From contig NZ_FZOY01000002.1 of assembly GCF_900188335.1 (NCBI RefSeq), forward strand, positions 434,001 through 498,000: DNA of 64,000 bases, written 5' to 3'. The notes below the pieces were generated by a model. That model saw nothing but the letters and a program-made list of their open reading frames with translations, searched no databases and was not told the DNA's origin. Below are positions 43,291 through 51,523 of the stretch, one piece after another. Origin of the DNA: Tropicimonas sediminicola (GTDB taxonomy: Bacteria; Pseudomonadota; Alphaproteobacteria; Rhodobacterales; Rhodobacteraceae). The position numbers and the translations under genes are program-made. Within the stretch, counting starts at the first letter, position 1. Every line of letters begins with the position of its first letter.

Positions 43291-44511
43291 TCAGCCGGCG
43301 GCGCGGCCGCTGGAGGTCAGCGGCCAAAGGCCGGCCGATGCGCCCTCGGCGACGAAGATCCCGACGTGGTACAGCAGGCGCGACAGCCCCGCGTCCCAAG
43401 TGACATTGCCCTGCGCATCGAACTGGTTGACCCAGGACGGCTGATCGCCGGGCGCGAAGTACCGGCCGAAGATCACGTCGGCAATTTCCCGCGCCTTCTG
43501 GCCGGCGGCCGCGTCGCCGGTATCGCGCGCCAGGGCGGCGAAATACTTCCCGGCCTCGGTCAGCGGCCACAGGAGGTGCGTCGCCTCCGTCACCTGCCCG
43601 TCGGCGGACAGCGCATCGAACAGCGCCCCGGCCATCGGCCCTTCAACCTGCCAGCCATGCGCGGCAGCAAAATCGGCCATCGGGCCGACGAAGCGTCGGG
43701 CGTCCTCGTCGCCGGTGAGGTCGACATGGCGCATCAGCAGCCAGGCCCATTCGTACTGGTGCCCCGGCTCCCGGCGGTTGCCATCGGCGGTGTCGATCGG
43801 CACGAGGTCATGGCCCACGAATTCCCGCACCGCCCCGGTGGCCGGATCGAAGAAGAAGCGCTCGCCCGCCCGCACCAGAGCCCGCGCCCGGTCGGCCCAT
43901 ACCGGATCGCCGGTCAGTTCCAGGCACTGGAGCACGGCCTCCAGCATGTGCATGTGCGGGTTCTGCGCGCGCAGATCGCCGGGCTGCGCGCCTGCGGCGG
44001 CCATGCGGTCGTTTTCCCAGAGCGCGGCATTGGCCGTATCGGTCAGCGAGGTCTCGATGAAGGACCAGCAAAGCTCGATCTCTTCTTCGGATACGGCCTC
44101 GGGATCGGCTCGTCGCAAGGTGACCAGTGCCAGCAGCACGAAGGTCTGGTCATAGGTCCGACGCGTGGTCGCCTCGATGCTGTCGATCCGCGAGCCGTCG
44201 GGATTGACGGCAAAGACGCAGCCGCCGTCTGGATCCCGCAGATAGCGGGTGATAAAGCCGTTGATCCGGCGCGCGGCATCGATCAGCCGCGGCTGCCCGC
44301 CGAGATAGCCCAGCTGCGCGAGAAAGAACGCCGTGCGCGCCTGCGCCAGCGTGGTCGACGGCCCGCCCTTGTCGGGGAGTTCCTCCACCACCGGCGCCGG
44401 ACCCTCTCCCGCGGGCAAGGCGATATCCAGCCAGGCCGGCAGGAAAACGTCGGTAAAGCTGGCCGCACGCGCGGCGCCGTCTACGGTTGCAGGGCTTTCC
44501 CGGGTGGGCAT
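43291..44511 (-). CDS. AGE-family (N-acylglucosamine 2-epimerase-like) protein
   Basis: A 406-residue (alpha/alpha)6-barrel protein of the AGE family, which includes N-acylglucosamine 2-epimerases, mannose isomerases and cellobiose epimerases. The catalytic-region landmarks are TTRRTYDQTFVLLALVTL, AQNPHMHMLEAVLQCLE (His pair) and RREPGHQYEWAWLLMRH. It is close to mannose/lyxose isomerase in style (inference). It lies upstream of, and in the same direction as, the ManD operon, so conversion of an aldose feeding that pathway is plausible. Confidence 0.88.
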   Translation of the reverse strand: MPTRESPATVDGAARAASFTDVFLPAWLDIALPAGEGPAPVVEELPDKGGPSTTLAQARTAFFLAQLGYLGGQPRLIDAARRINGFITRYLRDPDGGCVFAVNPDGSRIDSIEATTRRTYDQTFVLLALVTLRRADPEAVSEEEIELCWSFIETSLTDTANAALWENDRMAAAGAQPGDLRAQNPHMHMLEAVLQCLELTGDPVWADRARALVRAGERFFFDPATGAVREFVGHDLVPIDTADGNRREPGHQYEWAWLLMRHVDLTGDEDARRFVGPMADFAAAHGWQVEGPMAGALFDALSADGQVTEATHLLWPLTEAGKYFAALARDTGDAAAGQKAREIADVIFGRYFAPGDQPSWVNQFDAQGNVTWDAGLSRLLYHVGIFVAEGASAGLWPLTSSGRAAG

Positions 44512-44639
44512 CGTGTCATCCTCCGTGGATCGGTGCGCAGCCGGGCAAACCCGCCCGGGCGCGCGTCTGCCCTATGCCAAGCGTCTCTGTCAGGCAAGAA
44601 TGAGCCGGCGCTCCGACCAGCGCGCCACGCGGACGTGGA

Positions 44640-46619
44640 TCAGCACCGGGCCGTTGCTGGCTGCGCTCCCGCGGCGGTGCGTGCGGCAAGTTGCCCGGGT
44701 CCTCCGGAATCCTCCGGATTGCGGATCGGGTCGGCCAGAAGGCGCAATCCGTTGAGCACCACCAGCACCGTGCCGCCCTCGTGCCCGATCACCGCGATCG
44801 GCAGCGGCAGGTGGAAAAACAGCCCGGCAGTGACCAGCGTCACCATCGCCCCGGTCGCGAAGATCAGGTTCTGCCGGATGATCCGTGCAGCCCGCTGCGC
44901 GAGCCGGTGCGCCGCCGCCAGCCGCCGCAGGTCTTCCGACAGCAGCGCCACGTCAGCCGCCTGCAGTGCGACCTCGGAGCCCGCAGCGCCCATCGCGATC
45001 CCAACGTCGGCACGCGCCAGCGCGGCAGCATCGTTCACCCCGTCGCCGATGAAGGCCACCCGGTCGCGGCTGGCGAAGTCAGCGACCAGCGCCACCTTGT
45101 CCTCGGGGCGCAGACCGGCGTGGATCGCTTCCGGCGCGATGCCCAGTTCCGACCCCACGCGGTCCGCCACCGCCTGCCGGTCCCCGGTCAGCATGGCGAT
45201 CTGCGTGACGCCCCGCGCGCGCAGCGCGGCAAGGCCCGCGCGCGCGGTCTGGCGCGGCTGGTCCTCCACCGTGGCAACCCCGAGGATCCGCGCGCCCCGC
45301 CCCATCAGCACCAGGGTCATCGGCGTGTCGTGCAGCGCGGCGAGGAAGGCCGGGCAATCCATCGGCGCGCTGTGCCGGGCCATGCGCCGCGCCAGCCGTT
45401 CGTTGCCCGCCCATATCATGCCCTCGGCATCGACGCCGACCATGCCCTCCCCCGGCACGGCCTTTGCCTCGCGCACCTCGACGGGCTCGATCTGCCGCTC
45501 CTCCGCGGCGCGCCGGATGGCATCTGCGACGGGGTGCTCGGAATGGGCCTCGAGCCCGGCGAGACGCGCCAGCAGTTCGGTCTCGTCGCCGTCGCTGTGA
45601 ATGCCCGTGAGTTCCTGCCGCCCGGTGGTGAGCGTGCCCGTCTTGTCGAAGGCGAAGGTCGAGACCGACGCCAGCGTCTCCAGCGCCGCCCCGCCCTTGA
45701 ACAGCACCCCGCCCCGCGCCGAGGCCGACAACGCCGAGAGGATCGCCGCGGGCACCGAGATCACGATGGCACAGGGGCTGGCTGCGACCAGCAGCGTCGC
45801 TGCACGGTAGAGCGCCTCGTTCCAGCCGTTTCCGAGCGCGAGGAACACAAGGAAGGCCAGCACCGATCCGCTCAGCACGGCAATGGTGTAGCGCTGTCCG
45901 AACCAGTCGGAGAATTTCTCGGAGGGCGCCCGTGCGGCCTGTGCCTCGGTCACCAGCGCGATCATCCGGGCCACGGTGCTTTCTCCCAGCGCCCGGTCGA
46001 CCCGCACCGCGAGCACGCCGTTCTGGTTCACCGTCGCTTCGAAGACCTGCGCACCGGCCGCCTTGCGGACCGGGACGGACTCGCCGGTGATGGTGGATTC
46101 GTCGATCTCGCCCTCGCCCTCGATAATGGCCCCATCGACCGGCACCCGCGCGCCAGGCCGCAGGATCACCACGTCGCCGGGCACGAGATCCTCCACCGGG
46201 ACCTCCTCCGTTCCGGTGGCCGTGCGGCGAAGGGCCCTGTCGGGCCGCAGTTCCATCAGCGACTCGATGGCCCGCCGCGCACGCCCCATCGCGCGCTCTT
46301 CCAGAGTCGTGGACAGGCTGAAGAGCGCGAGCAGCACGCCACCCTCGAACGCCGCCCCGACGAGCGCCGCGGCGAGCGCCGCGACCACCATCAGCAGGTC
46401 GATGTCGAGCTCGTGCTCCTTCCAGAGCGCGGCAAGCGCCCGCAGCCCTGCCGGAACCCCGCCCGCCGCGTAGACAACCAGAAGCGCGAGGCTTCCGAGG
46501 ACACCCGCCCAGGCCAGTTCCGACGGCAGCGCCCAATGCGCAATGGCCGCGACGAGCATCCCGGCAAGCGTCAGCCCGGTCAGAACCATCGGCCTGAGGT
46601 CTTCGTCGATCCTGAACAT
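44640..46619 (-). CDS. P1B-4-type metal-exporting P-type ATPase
   Basis: A 659-residue P1B ATPase. Phosphorylation motif DKTGTLTTG (Asp325), transport motif SPC (281-283) instead of CPC, HP motif EAHSEHPVAD, and the hinge MLTGDRQAVADRV and GDGVNDAAAL. Near the C-terminus His613 begins HEGGTVLVVLNGLRLL; SPC plus HEGGT defines the P1B-4 group (CoaT, CtpD, PfeT, CzcP), which exports cobalt, iron(II) or zinc. There is no N-terminal heavy-metal-associated domain. The ATG at 46619 has AAGGA upstream; a GTG at 46643 is possible. No regulator gene is adjacent. Confidence 0.93.
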   Translation of the reverse strand: MFRIDEDLRPMVLTGLTLAGMLVAAIAHWALPSELAWAGVLGSLALLVVYAAGGVPAGLRALAALWKEHELDIDLLMVVAALAAALVGAAFEGGVLLALFSLSTTLEERAMGRARRAIESLMELRPDRALRRTATGTEEVPVEDLVPGDVVILRPGARVPVDGAIIEGEGEIDESTITGESVPVRKAAGAQVFEATVNQNGVLAVRVDRALGESTVARMIALVTEAQAARAPSEKFSDWFGQRYTIAVLSGSVLAFLVFLALGNGWNEALYRAATLLVAASPCAIVISVPAAILSALSASARGGVLFKGGAALETLASVSTFAFDKTGTLTTGRQELTGIHSDGDETELLARLAGLEAHSEHPVADAIRRAAEERQIEPVEVREAKAVPGEGMVGVDAEGMIWAGNERLARRMARHSAPMDCPAFLAALHDTPMTLVLMGRGARILGVATVEDQPRQTARAGLAALRARGVTQIAMLTGDRQAVADRVGSELGIAPEAIHAGLRPEDKVALVADFASRDRVAFIGDGVNDAAALARADVGIAMGAAGSEVALQAADVALLSEDLRRLAAAHRLAQRAARIIRQNLIFATGAMVTLVTAGLFFHLPLPIAVIGHEGGTVLVVLNGLRLLADPIRNPEDSGGPGQLAARTAAGAQPATARC

Positions 46620-46911
46620 CCTGGCGATCCTTCGCTGTCGCACAGTCCGGGCTTGGCGACCCCGCGCGCCCAGACTACCCGCAGATGCAGCGGGCTCAAA
46701 ACCGGACTAGCCTGCGGCCCGGCGGCCGGCCATCGGACATTTTGACGGGGTGAGCGGTCAGGAAACCTGAATGCGGGCTCGTCACGACCGTGACTTCGCT
46801 TCCGCCCGAATTGACCGCACCGGCTTTCGGATATCGGAGAGGTCTCGGACTGCGGCTCCGGTAAAGGCAACGGCAGGCTCCAATCGAAGACCGGTCACCC
46901 GACAGGCACCA

Positions 46912-47100
46912 CAAACGAAAAGGTCCCGGCCAACGCGATGGGGAATGCGTGGCCGGGACCGCTACTCGGGAACAACAATGTAATCTTCCGGGGGTAACAG
47001 ATTTACTCGTAACGGGGTGTGTGCGTGTCAGTGAAATCAACCTAACAGTGCCTGCGTGATCGGCCCGTGAGCCTGCCGTCTCACGGCACGGAATCTTCGA
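46912..47100 (-). ncRNA. Candidate minus-strand small RNA
   Basis: Read on the minus strand, about 190 bases of non-coding sequence end in a strong stem-loop followed by TTTTCGTTT. No protein gene on this strand reaches the terminator, and the segment (including the A/T-richer part near 46970-47040) is not protein-like. The 5' end is a guess, and no known RNA family is recognised. Confidence 0.3.
46917..46960 (-). terminator. Intrinsic terminator, minus strand
   Basis: GGTCCCGGCC (46922-46931) and GGCCGGGACC (46951-46960) form a perfect 10-base stem with a 19-base loop. On the minus strand it is followed by TTTTCGTTT. It has no protein gene upstream on that strand for the whole spacer. Confidence 0.6.
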
Positions 47101-47351
47101 AATCAGGGGTGGATGCGGGCACAATAAGCCGAGATCTGGGGAATCATCCCAACCCGCTAAACGCGGCACTTCCGCCGGGGGCCTTCTCAAGTGAGTCGCC
47201 GGCGGGCATGGTGGGTTTTGACCCGCCCCCGAGGCGCGCCGGCGGGGTGCAGACCGGACGAAAACCGCCGATCACGGGCGGTCGGCCGGAGACGAGAATC
47301 GAAACGGAAATGCCAAAACGCCCATGGCCTCCATGTACAGGACGACCGATC

Positions 47352-47825
47352 ATGCCCACCCCTTCCAAGGCTCCCACGATGGAACAGCTTGAACTCCAGG
47401 AAGCGACGCTCGTGTTCGAGGCGTTCGACGAGGTCACCGCGCTGGATCTTGGCTCCGCGCTCGTCGCGGCCGCGCAGGCTGAAGCGGCGGCCGTGGTGAT
47501 CGACATCCGCACCCCGGACCGGACGCTGTTCCACGCGGCCCTGCCGGGGAGCGCCCCGGACAACGACCACTGGGCACGGCGCAAGAGCAATACCGTGCTC
47601 CGCAAGCATCGCTCTTCAATGCTGGTGGGGATGCGGAACGCCGCCAAGGGCAACGTGGTCGGCGCGTCGCTCGGCCTCGACCCCATGGACTTCGCCGACC
47701 ATGGCGGCAGCTTTCCGATTCGCGTGAAGGGAGTGGGTGTGATCGGCGCGGTCACCGTCTCCGGTCTGGCCTCCGAGGATGACCACGCGATGATCGTCGG
47801 CGTGCTGGAGAAAATGCTCGCCTAG
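47352..47825 (+). CDS. UPF0303/HbpS-GlcG-like fold protein
   Basis: A 157-residue protein of the UPF0303 group, related in fold to GlcG/HbpS haem-degrading-type proteins. Landmarks are LDLGSALVAAAQAEAAAVVI, DNDHWARRKSNTVLRKHRSS and the C-terminal FPIRVKGVGVIGAVTVSGL. AGGA lies about nine bases before the ATG at 47352; the frame upstream is open but unlike coding sequence. Biochemical function is not established for this subgroup. Its neighbour on the other strand converges four bases or so before it ends. Confidence 0.82.
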   Translation: MPTPSKAPTMEQLELQEATLVFEAFDEVTALDLGSALVAAAQAEAAAVVIDIRTPDRTLFHAALPGSAPDNDHWARRKSNTVLRKHRSSMLVGMRNAAKGNVVGASLGLDPMDFADHGGSFPIRVKGVGVIGAVTVSGLASEDDHAMIVGVLEKMLA

Positions 47826-47841
47826 CAGGTCGTGTGCGGGC

Positions 47842-48111
47842 TCAGACGTCGAACCGGGCGCTGACCGAGTCGACGTCGAATTCGAGGCAATCGCGCGGGT
47901 CGGAGAAGATGTCGAGAAACTCGAGACGGCGGCCCGGAGACCGGCGCGAGCGGAGCAATTCGACCGCCGTCTTGTCCGCGAAGACAATGGTCGCAACCCC
48001 GCGACGCTGCGGGAGGACAAAAGAGCCCGGGCCGAAACCGGTCTGGCTGTTGGCAAGAAAAGCGAGCAGGTCCGATCTGTCGGACGCGAATACCTTGATC
48101 ACTCTGGTCAT
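47842..48111 (-). CDS. Orphan 89-residue protein
   Basis: An 89-residue ORF (MTRVIKVFASDRSDLLAFLA...) with balanced composition, an apparent alpha/beta pattern (GVATIVFADKTAVELLRSRR) and an acidic C-terminus (CLEFDVDSVSARFDV). No signal peptide or membrane segment. I do not recognise a family. It lies downstream of the subtilase gene on the same strand, 134 bases away, so it may be the last gene of that operon or be separately expressed; an A/T-rich patch around 48225-48245 could be a promoter. Confidence 0.6.
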   Translation of the reverse strand: MTRVIKVFASDRSDLLAFLANSQTGFGPGSFVLPQRRGVATIVFADKTAVELLRSRRSPGRRLEFLDIFSDPRDCLEFDVDSVSARFDV

Positions 48112-48245
48112 GGAATATCTCCCAGCATGTCGAGCAATGCGGTCTGGAAATGAAGCGCAGCGACACCATGACAGCCGCTGCGTGAATCATGCGTGATGCG
48201 GCTCTCACGCAAACGCAAGAACCTGAAGATATTCACAAATTCGTT

Positions 48246-50252
48246 TCAGAGACGCTTCACGGGCTCCGGGAAGGGAGATCGCATCCGGCCCGCGCCCGAC
48301 TTGACGGTCATGCGGCCTGTCGGGAAGTCCGCCTGCGCCTCGTCCCTGCGTGCCTGCTCGGCCAGCAGCTCGCTTCCGGAAGTATCGGTCTCGCCCCTCA
48401 GGCGCGCGAGCGCGATGAACCGGACGGCCTGGGGCGCCGCGAAGCTCGTGCCTCGCATCGCCACGACCGACCCGTCGGCAGAGCCCGCCGCGAGCCGCCC
48501 GTAGATCGCCGCCCCGTCGTCGGTCGGGAGCGCCGCCGTCGGCGCGCTGCGCCCATCGTTCGGCAGCGGCACACCTGCGCCGGTGGAGGAATACGGCGCC
48601 TCGCGGCCGTCGTTCAGCCGGTAGCCGCCGAGGCAGGCAACCTCCTTGCTCGACGCGGTGGCGTTGATCGTACCGTGTCGCAGCACGACCGGCGTGCCGG
48701 GCGGCGCCCCCGGAGGCGTGTTGACCGGCACCGGCTCGGTCGCGGCCGTGTCGAGCAGCCGCCCGGCTTCGTTGTAGCGGTGATAGTAGGGGCTGTCGAA
48801 ATAGGCGCGGCGGCCCGCGGTGCTGCCGGGCAGGATCGCCTGATCGGTCTGGATGTTCAGGTCGATCTCCAGCCGGTGCGGGCCCAGGTTGCGCAGGTGG
48901 ATTTTCCACGCGCCGGAGGGAGCGCAAGGACCGGTGTCACCCGGTCGGCTCGTCGGCGCGACGCAAACGAGGATACGGAAGAGCTGCTTGCCGTCCTGAC
49001 GGTCGGCCGGGTCCATCCCGCAGTGGATCTCGGCCACCTCTCCCCAAAGCGACCGCGCATTCACGCGGGTCCGCCGCGGCTGCGGCGTCCCGCCGGGCGG
49101 CACGACATCGATCTCAAGCGGCGCATAGCGCGGATCGAGTCCCTCGACATCCGCCTCGAACAGGATCTCGACATAGCCGGAGGACTGGTCCCCCGGCTGG
49201 ATGCGCAGCTCGAGTTCCGAGGCCTCGCCCGCGCCTTCCGGGCCGGGTGCGAGGCTGGCAACCGCGTGCATCCGCTCGAGGTTGTCATTGCCCGCAGGGG
49301 TCACGACGTCGATCGGCGCATAATCCGCCCGCCGCAGTTCAAGCAGTTGGCTGACCGCGCGCGCGAATATCCCCCTGCGATCCTTGATCCCGGCCTGACG
49401 CCCGAACGACAGGTTGACGACGAGCGGATAGCCGTAGGGGCCGTCGCCCGGCTCGGGGTGGTTCCGCAGCCAGATCGCATCGCTCAGGTCGACGATCCGG
49501 CGGAGCGCATGCACCATGTAATAGTCGAGGAACTCGCCCGACGCGCCGAAGGCGATCCGCGGCGGCAGGTTGACCGCGAGGACCCGGGTCTGGGCAATCG
49601 GATCCTGGTCGCCCTCTGGTCGGCATCCTGCCGCGACGTCCAGCACGTGCGCCCCGTGCGAATAGCGGCTGGCCAGCGCGCGGCGTGCGTATCGGTCCTT
49701 CATGTTGACCATCCCGGTGCGGCGGTCGAAAGCCGATTGATCGAGCCGGTTCTCCGGCCCGGACCGGTACTCGCTCAGATAGCGGTCGATATCGGCGGCG
49801 TAGAGTTCATGGCCGAACGGAAGGTAATCCGGCCCGTCCGGCAGCCCCATCTGCCAAGCGGCGGCGATACGCGTGTTGCCAGAGGCATCGCAGAGGCGGG
49901 TGTGGCCGAGCGGAATGTCGGCGTCGATCACCCCGACCATCACCGTGCCCTCCGGCACCACTGGCAGACGCTCCAGAGGCGGTAGCCAGTCGCCCTGCGC
50001 CTCGAGATGCGCCTTGAACCCGGCGTTCCAGGTGCCCGGCGGGGTCGGCGCGGTCAGGGCATTGCTCATTCTGAGGCGGGGCTCGACGGGTTTGCCGCGT
50101 GCACCGGGCAGGAGCGAGCGCAGCGGCACCACGTCGTGCATCCGGCCGGTCGGCTGGGGGTGCCCGCTGCCGCGTTCCATCCTGCTCCACCAGTCGTGAT
50201 AGGGCGACTCGCCCGGCTCCCGCACCGGGCGCCACGCGCTCCAGCGGGTCAC
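48246..50252 (-). CDS. S8-family subtilisin-like protease
   Basis: A 668-residue subtilase with the full triad: Asp110 in VGVIDADIPLGH, His199 in YSHGAHVLDVAAG and Ser603 in RGTSFAAPQ; the oxyanion Asn is in VTPAGNDN. About 400 residues separate His and Ser, more than in plain subtilisins, because a beta-rich segment (~310-480) is inserted. There is no signal peptide or obvious propeptide. It begins at a GTG overlapping the stop of the PAP2-like gene (GTGA), so the two are translated together. The N-terminal ~90 residues are Arg/Pro-rich. Substrate unknown; the partner protein or the large repeat protein nearby are candidates. Confidence 0.88.
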   Translation of the reverse strand: MTRWSAWRPVREPGESPYHDWWSRMERGSGHPQPTGRMHDVVPLRSLLPGARGKPVEPRLRMSNALTAPTPPGTWNAGFKAHLEAQGDWLPPLERLPVVPEGTVMVGVIDADIPLGHTRLCDASGNTRIAAAWQMGLPDGPDYLPFGHELYAADIDRYLSEYRSGPENRLDQSAFDRRTGMVNMKDRYARRALASRYSHGAHVLDVAAGCRPEGDQDPIAQTRVLAVNLPPRIAFGASGEFLDYYMVHALRRIVDLSDAIWLRNHPEPGDGPYGYPLVVNLSFGRQAGIKDRRGIFARAVSQLLELRRADYAPIDVVTPAGNDNLERMHAVASLAPGPEGAGEASELELRIQPGDQSSGYVEILFEADVEGLDPRYAPLEIDVVPPGGTPQPRRTRVNARSLWGEVAEIHCGMDPADRQDGKQLFRILVCVAPTSRPGDTGPCAPSGAWKIHLRNLGPHRLEIDLNIQTDQAILPGSTAGRRAYFDSPYYHRYNEAGRLLDTAATEPVPVNTPPGAPPGTPVVLRHGTINATASSKEVACLGGYRLNDGREAPYSSTGAGVPLPNDGRSAPTAALPTDDGAAIYGRLAAGSADGSVVAMRGTSFAAPQAVRFIALARLRGETDTSGSELLAEQARRDEAQADFPTGRMTVKSGAGRMRSPFPEPVKRL

Positions 50253-51364
50253 GACGGCCACTCGCTCTTGGCTTCCTTGAAGAGCTCGGCGATCAGCGGG
50301 ATCTTCTCGACCTTTACCCCGCCACCTTCTTCGCATGCTTCGTCGAAGAAGGAATGGGCGAGCCATCTCAGGTCGAAATCCGCCTTGGCGTCGAGCTTGC
50401 ACTGCCCCGGCCCCTTCCCGCCATAGCCGCGCGGACGCATGTGCCGCCCCTCGGCCGCGGCAAGGACCAGCTCGCCGATGGTGCAGCCGAGCACCGCGCC
50501 GGCCGCGGAATCCACCGGGTAGTGCACGCCGGCAATCGTCCGGTTCACCGCGATCCGGTATGCGGCGAGATAGGCCATGCGGGTCTGCACCGATCCCTTG
50601 TCGCCAATCAGCAACCGGTCCAGCACGGTCGCCAGCGCGAAGGCTTCTGTGGCGTGGCCGGAGGGGAAGCTCGAATGATCCGGCGTCTGGATGATCGGCT
50701 GGACCTTTTCGCTGCGCTCCACCGGCCGGGCCGCCCAGCAGAAATGCTTCACCTGCATTTCCAGCGCGATCGCAAGGGATTGGGTCAGCACCAGAAGGTC
50801 CAGCGTCGATTTCCGGGCGGTCTCGTTCAGATGGGTCAGCGTGCCGAAGAACGGCATGATCGTCGCCGTCTGGGCGACGATCTCCGGAATGCGGTCCGAG
50901 CGCAGGTCTGCGTAGTTGCGCAGGTAGCGCATCTGCTCCTCGAAATCCTTCTCTCCCGGTCGCCGGATCTCGAAGAGATCCGCCTCTCCGACCCGCAGCC
51001 TCGCGGCCCCCTTGGCGGGGTTGCTCACCGACAGCGGGCCGAGCATCTGGCCCAGCAGCACCTCGGCCCGCCGGCCGGGAGACAGGTAACTCAGGTCATT
51101 TCCCACCGAGGTCCGCGATGGCCTGGTCAGGCCGGAGCCCGTGTTCCAGTAGCCGGCCAGCGCGTCGTGCGATGTCGTCAGCGCGGAGGACAGAAGCGGC
51201 GAGGCCGCGCCCCCTGCTCCGCCGAAACCGCCGCCGAAACCACCTCCAAATCCGCCGCCGAAACCGCCCCCGAAGCCGCCGCCAAAACCTCCGCCGAAGC
51301 CGCCCCCGAAACCGCCTCCAAATCCGCCGCCGAAACCACCTCCGGCTGCCAACCCATTTGCCAT
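50249..51364 (-). CDS. PAP2/vanadium-haloperoxidase-like protein with GGGF repeats
   Basis: A 371-residue protein of the PAP2 superfamily. The complete phosphatase/haloperoxidase signature is present: K-x6-RP in KHFCWAARP, PSGH in SSFPSGHATEAF (His237), and R-x5-H-x3-D in NRTIAGVHYPVD. No membrane helices are obvious, so it resembles soluble vanadium-haloperoxidase-type members more than lipid phosphatases. Residues 8-47 are ten tandem GGGF units, then GGAGGAAS. Start 51364 is preferred (AGAGGG seven bases upstream) over 51409. It is the first gene of an operon with the subtilase and is divergent from the SARP-like regulator. Confidence 0.85.
   Translation of the reverse strand: MANGLAAGGGFGGGFGGGFGGGFGGGFGGGFGGGFGGGFGGGFGGGFGGAGGAASPLLSSALTTSHDALAGYWNTGSGLTRPSRTSVGNDLSYLSPGRRAEVLLGQMLGPLSVSNPAKGAARLRVGEADLFEIRRPGEKDFEEQMRYLRNYADLRSDRIPEIVAQTATIMPFFGTLTHLNETARKSTLDLLVLTQSLAIALEMQVKHFCWAARPVERSEKVQPIIQTPDHSSFPSGHATEAFALATVLDRLLIGDKGSVQTRMAYLAAYRIAVNRTIAGVHYPVDSAAGAVLGCTIGELVLAAAEGRHMRPRGYGGKGPGQCKLDAKADFDLRWLAHSFFDEACEEGGGVKVEKIPLIAELFKEAKSEWPS
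51224..51343. repeat. Ten 12-base tandem units encoding GGGF
   Basis: Ten in-frame units of 12 bases inside the PAP2-like gene. Phe codons run TTC, TTC, TTT in a repeating triplet over the array, giving a 36-base higher-order period, while Gly codons vary at third positions. The peptide is uniform although the DNA has diverged, which indicates selection on the protein repeat. Confidence 0.85.
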
Positions 51365-51523
51365 GTCCAAACCCTCTGTCCCTCGAAATGCCGCCAGTGT
51401 GACCGACATCCCCCCTTGAACAAAGCACTTTTCAATTGACTCACGCTGACTTCACGGGCACCCGCGAAATCGTTAACGTAAGGACAGAGGGAGGCCAACG
51501 CGCCCCGGTCGGACGGATTAGCC
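51365..51523. promoter_or_regulatory. Divergent promoter region, PAP2-subtilase operon and SARP-like gene
   Basis: The 159-base spacer must hold both promoters and probably the regulator's binding site. The most A/T-rich part is about 51425-51485 (TTTTCAATTGACTC; AAATCGTTAACGTAAG). TTGACT at about 51437 could be a plus-strand -35 box. SARP-type proteins bind direct heptamer repeats, but I see no convincing pair. Confidence 0.35.

Larger units (their letters stand above)
46620..47351. other. Long intergenic region, 732 bases
   Basis: The longest gene-free stretch of the window, between the P-type ATPase start (minus) and the UPF0303 gene (plus). Short ORFs within it lack ribosome sites and composition of real genes. 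It holds a well-formed minus-strand terminator (46917-46960) with no annotated gene feeding it, which suggests a small RNA. The ATPase and UPF0303 promoters must also lie here. Confidence 0.5.

Noticed and set aside
44541-44558. CCGGGC/GCCCGG stem as terminator of the metal ATPase gene
   Set aside because: Only six pairs and no T run on the minus strand; in GC-rich sequence this is expected by chance.
46771-46983. Short plus-strand ORF in the long intergenic region
   Set aside because: No ribosome site, Arg-rich shadow-like composition, and it runs through the terminator hairpin.
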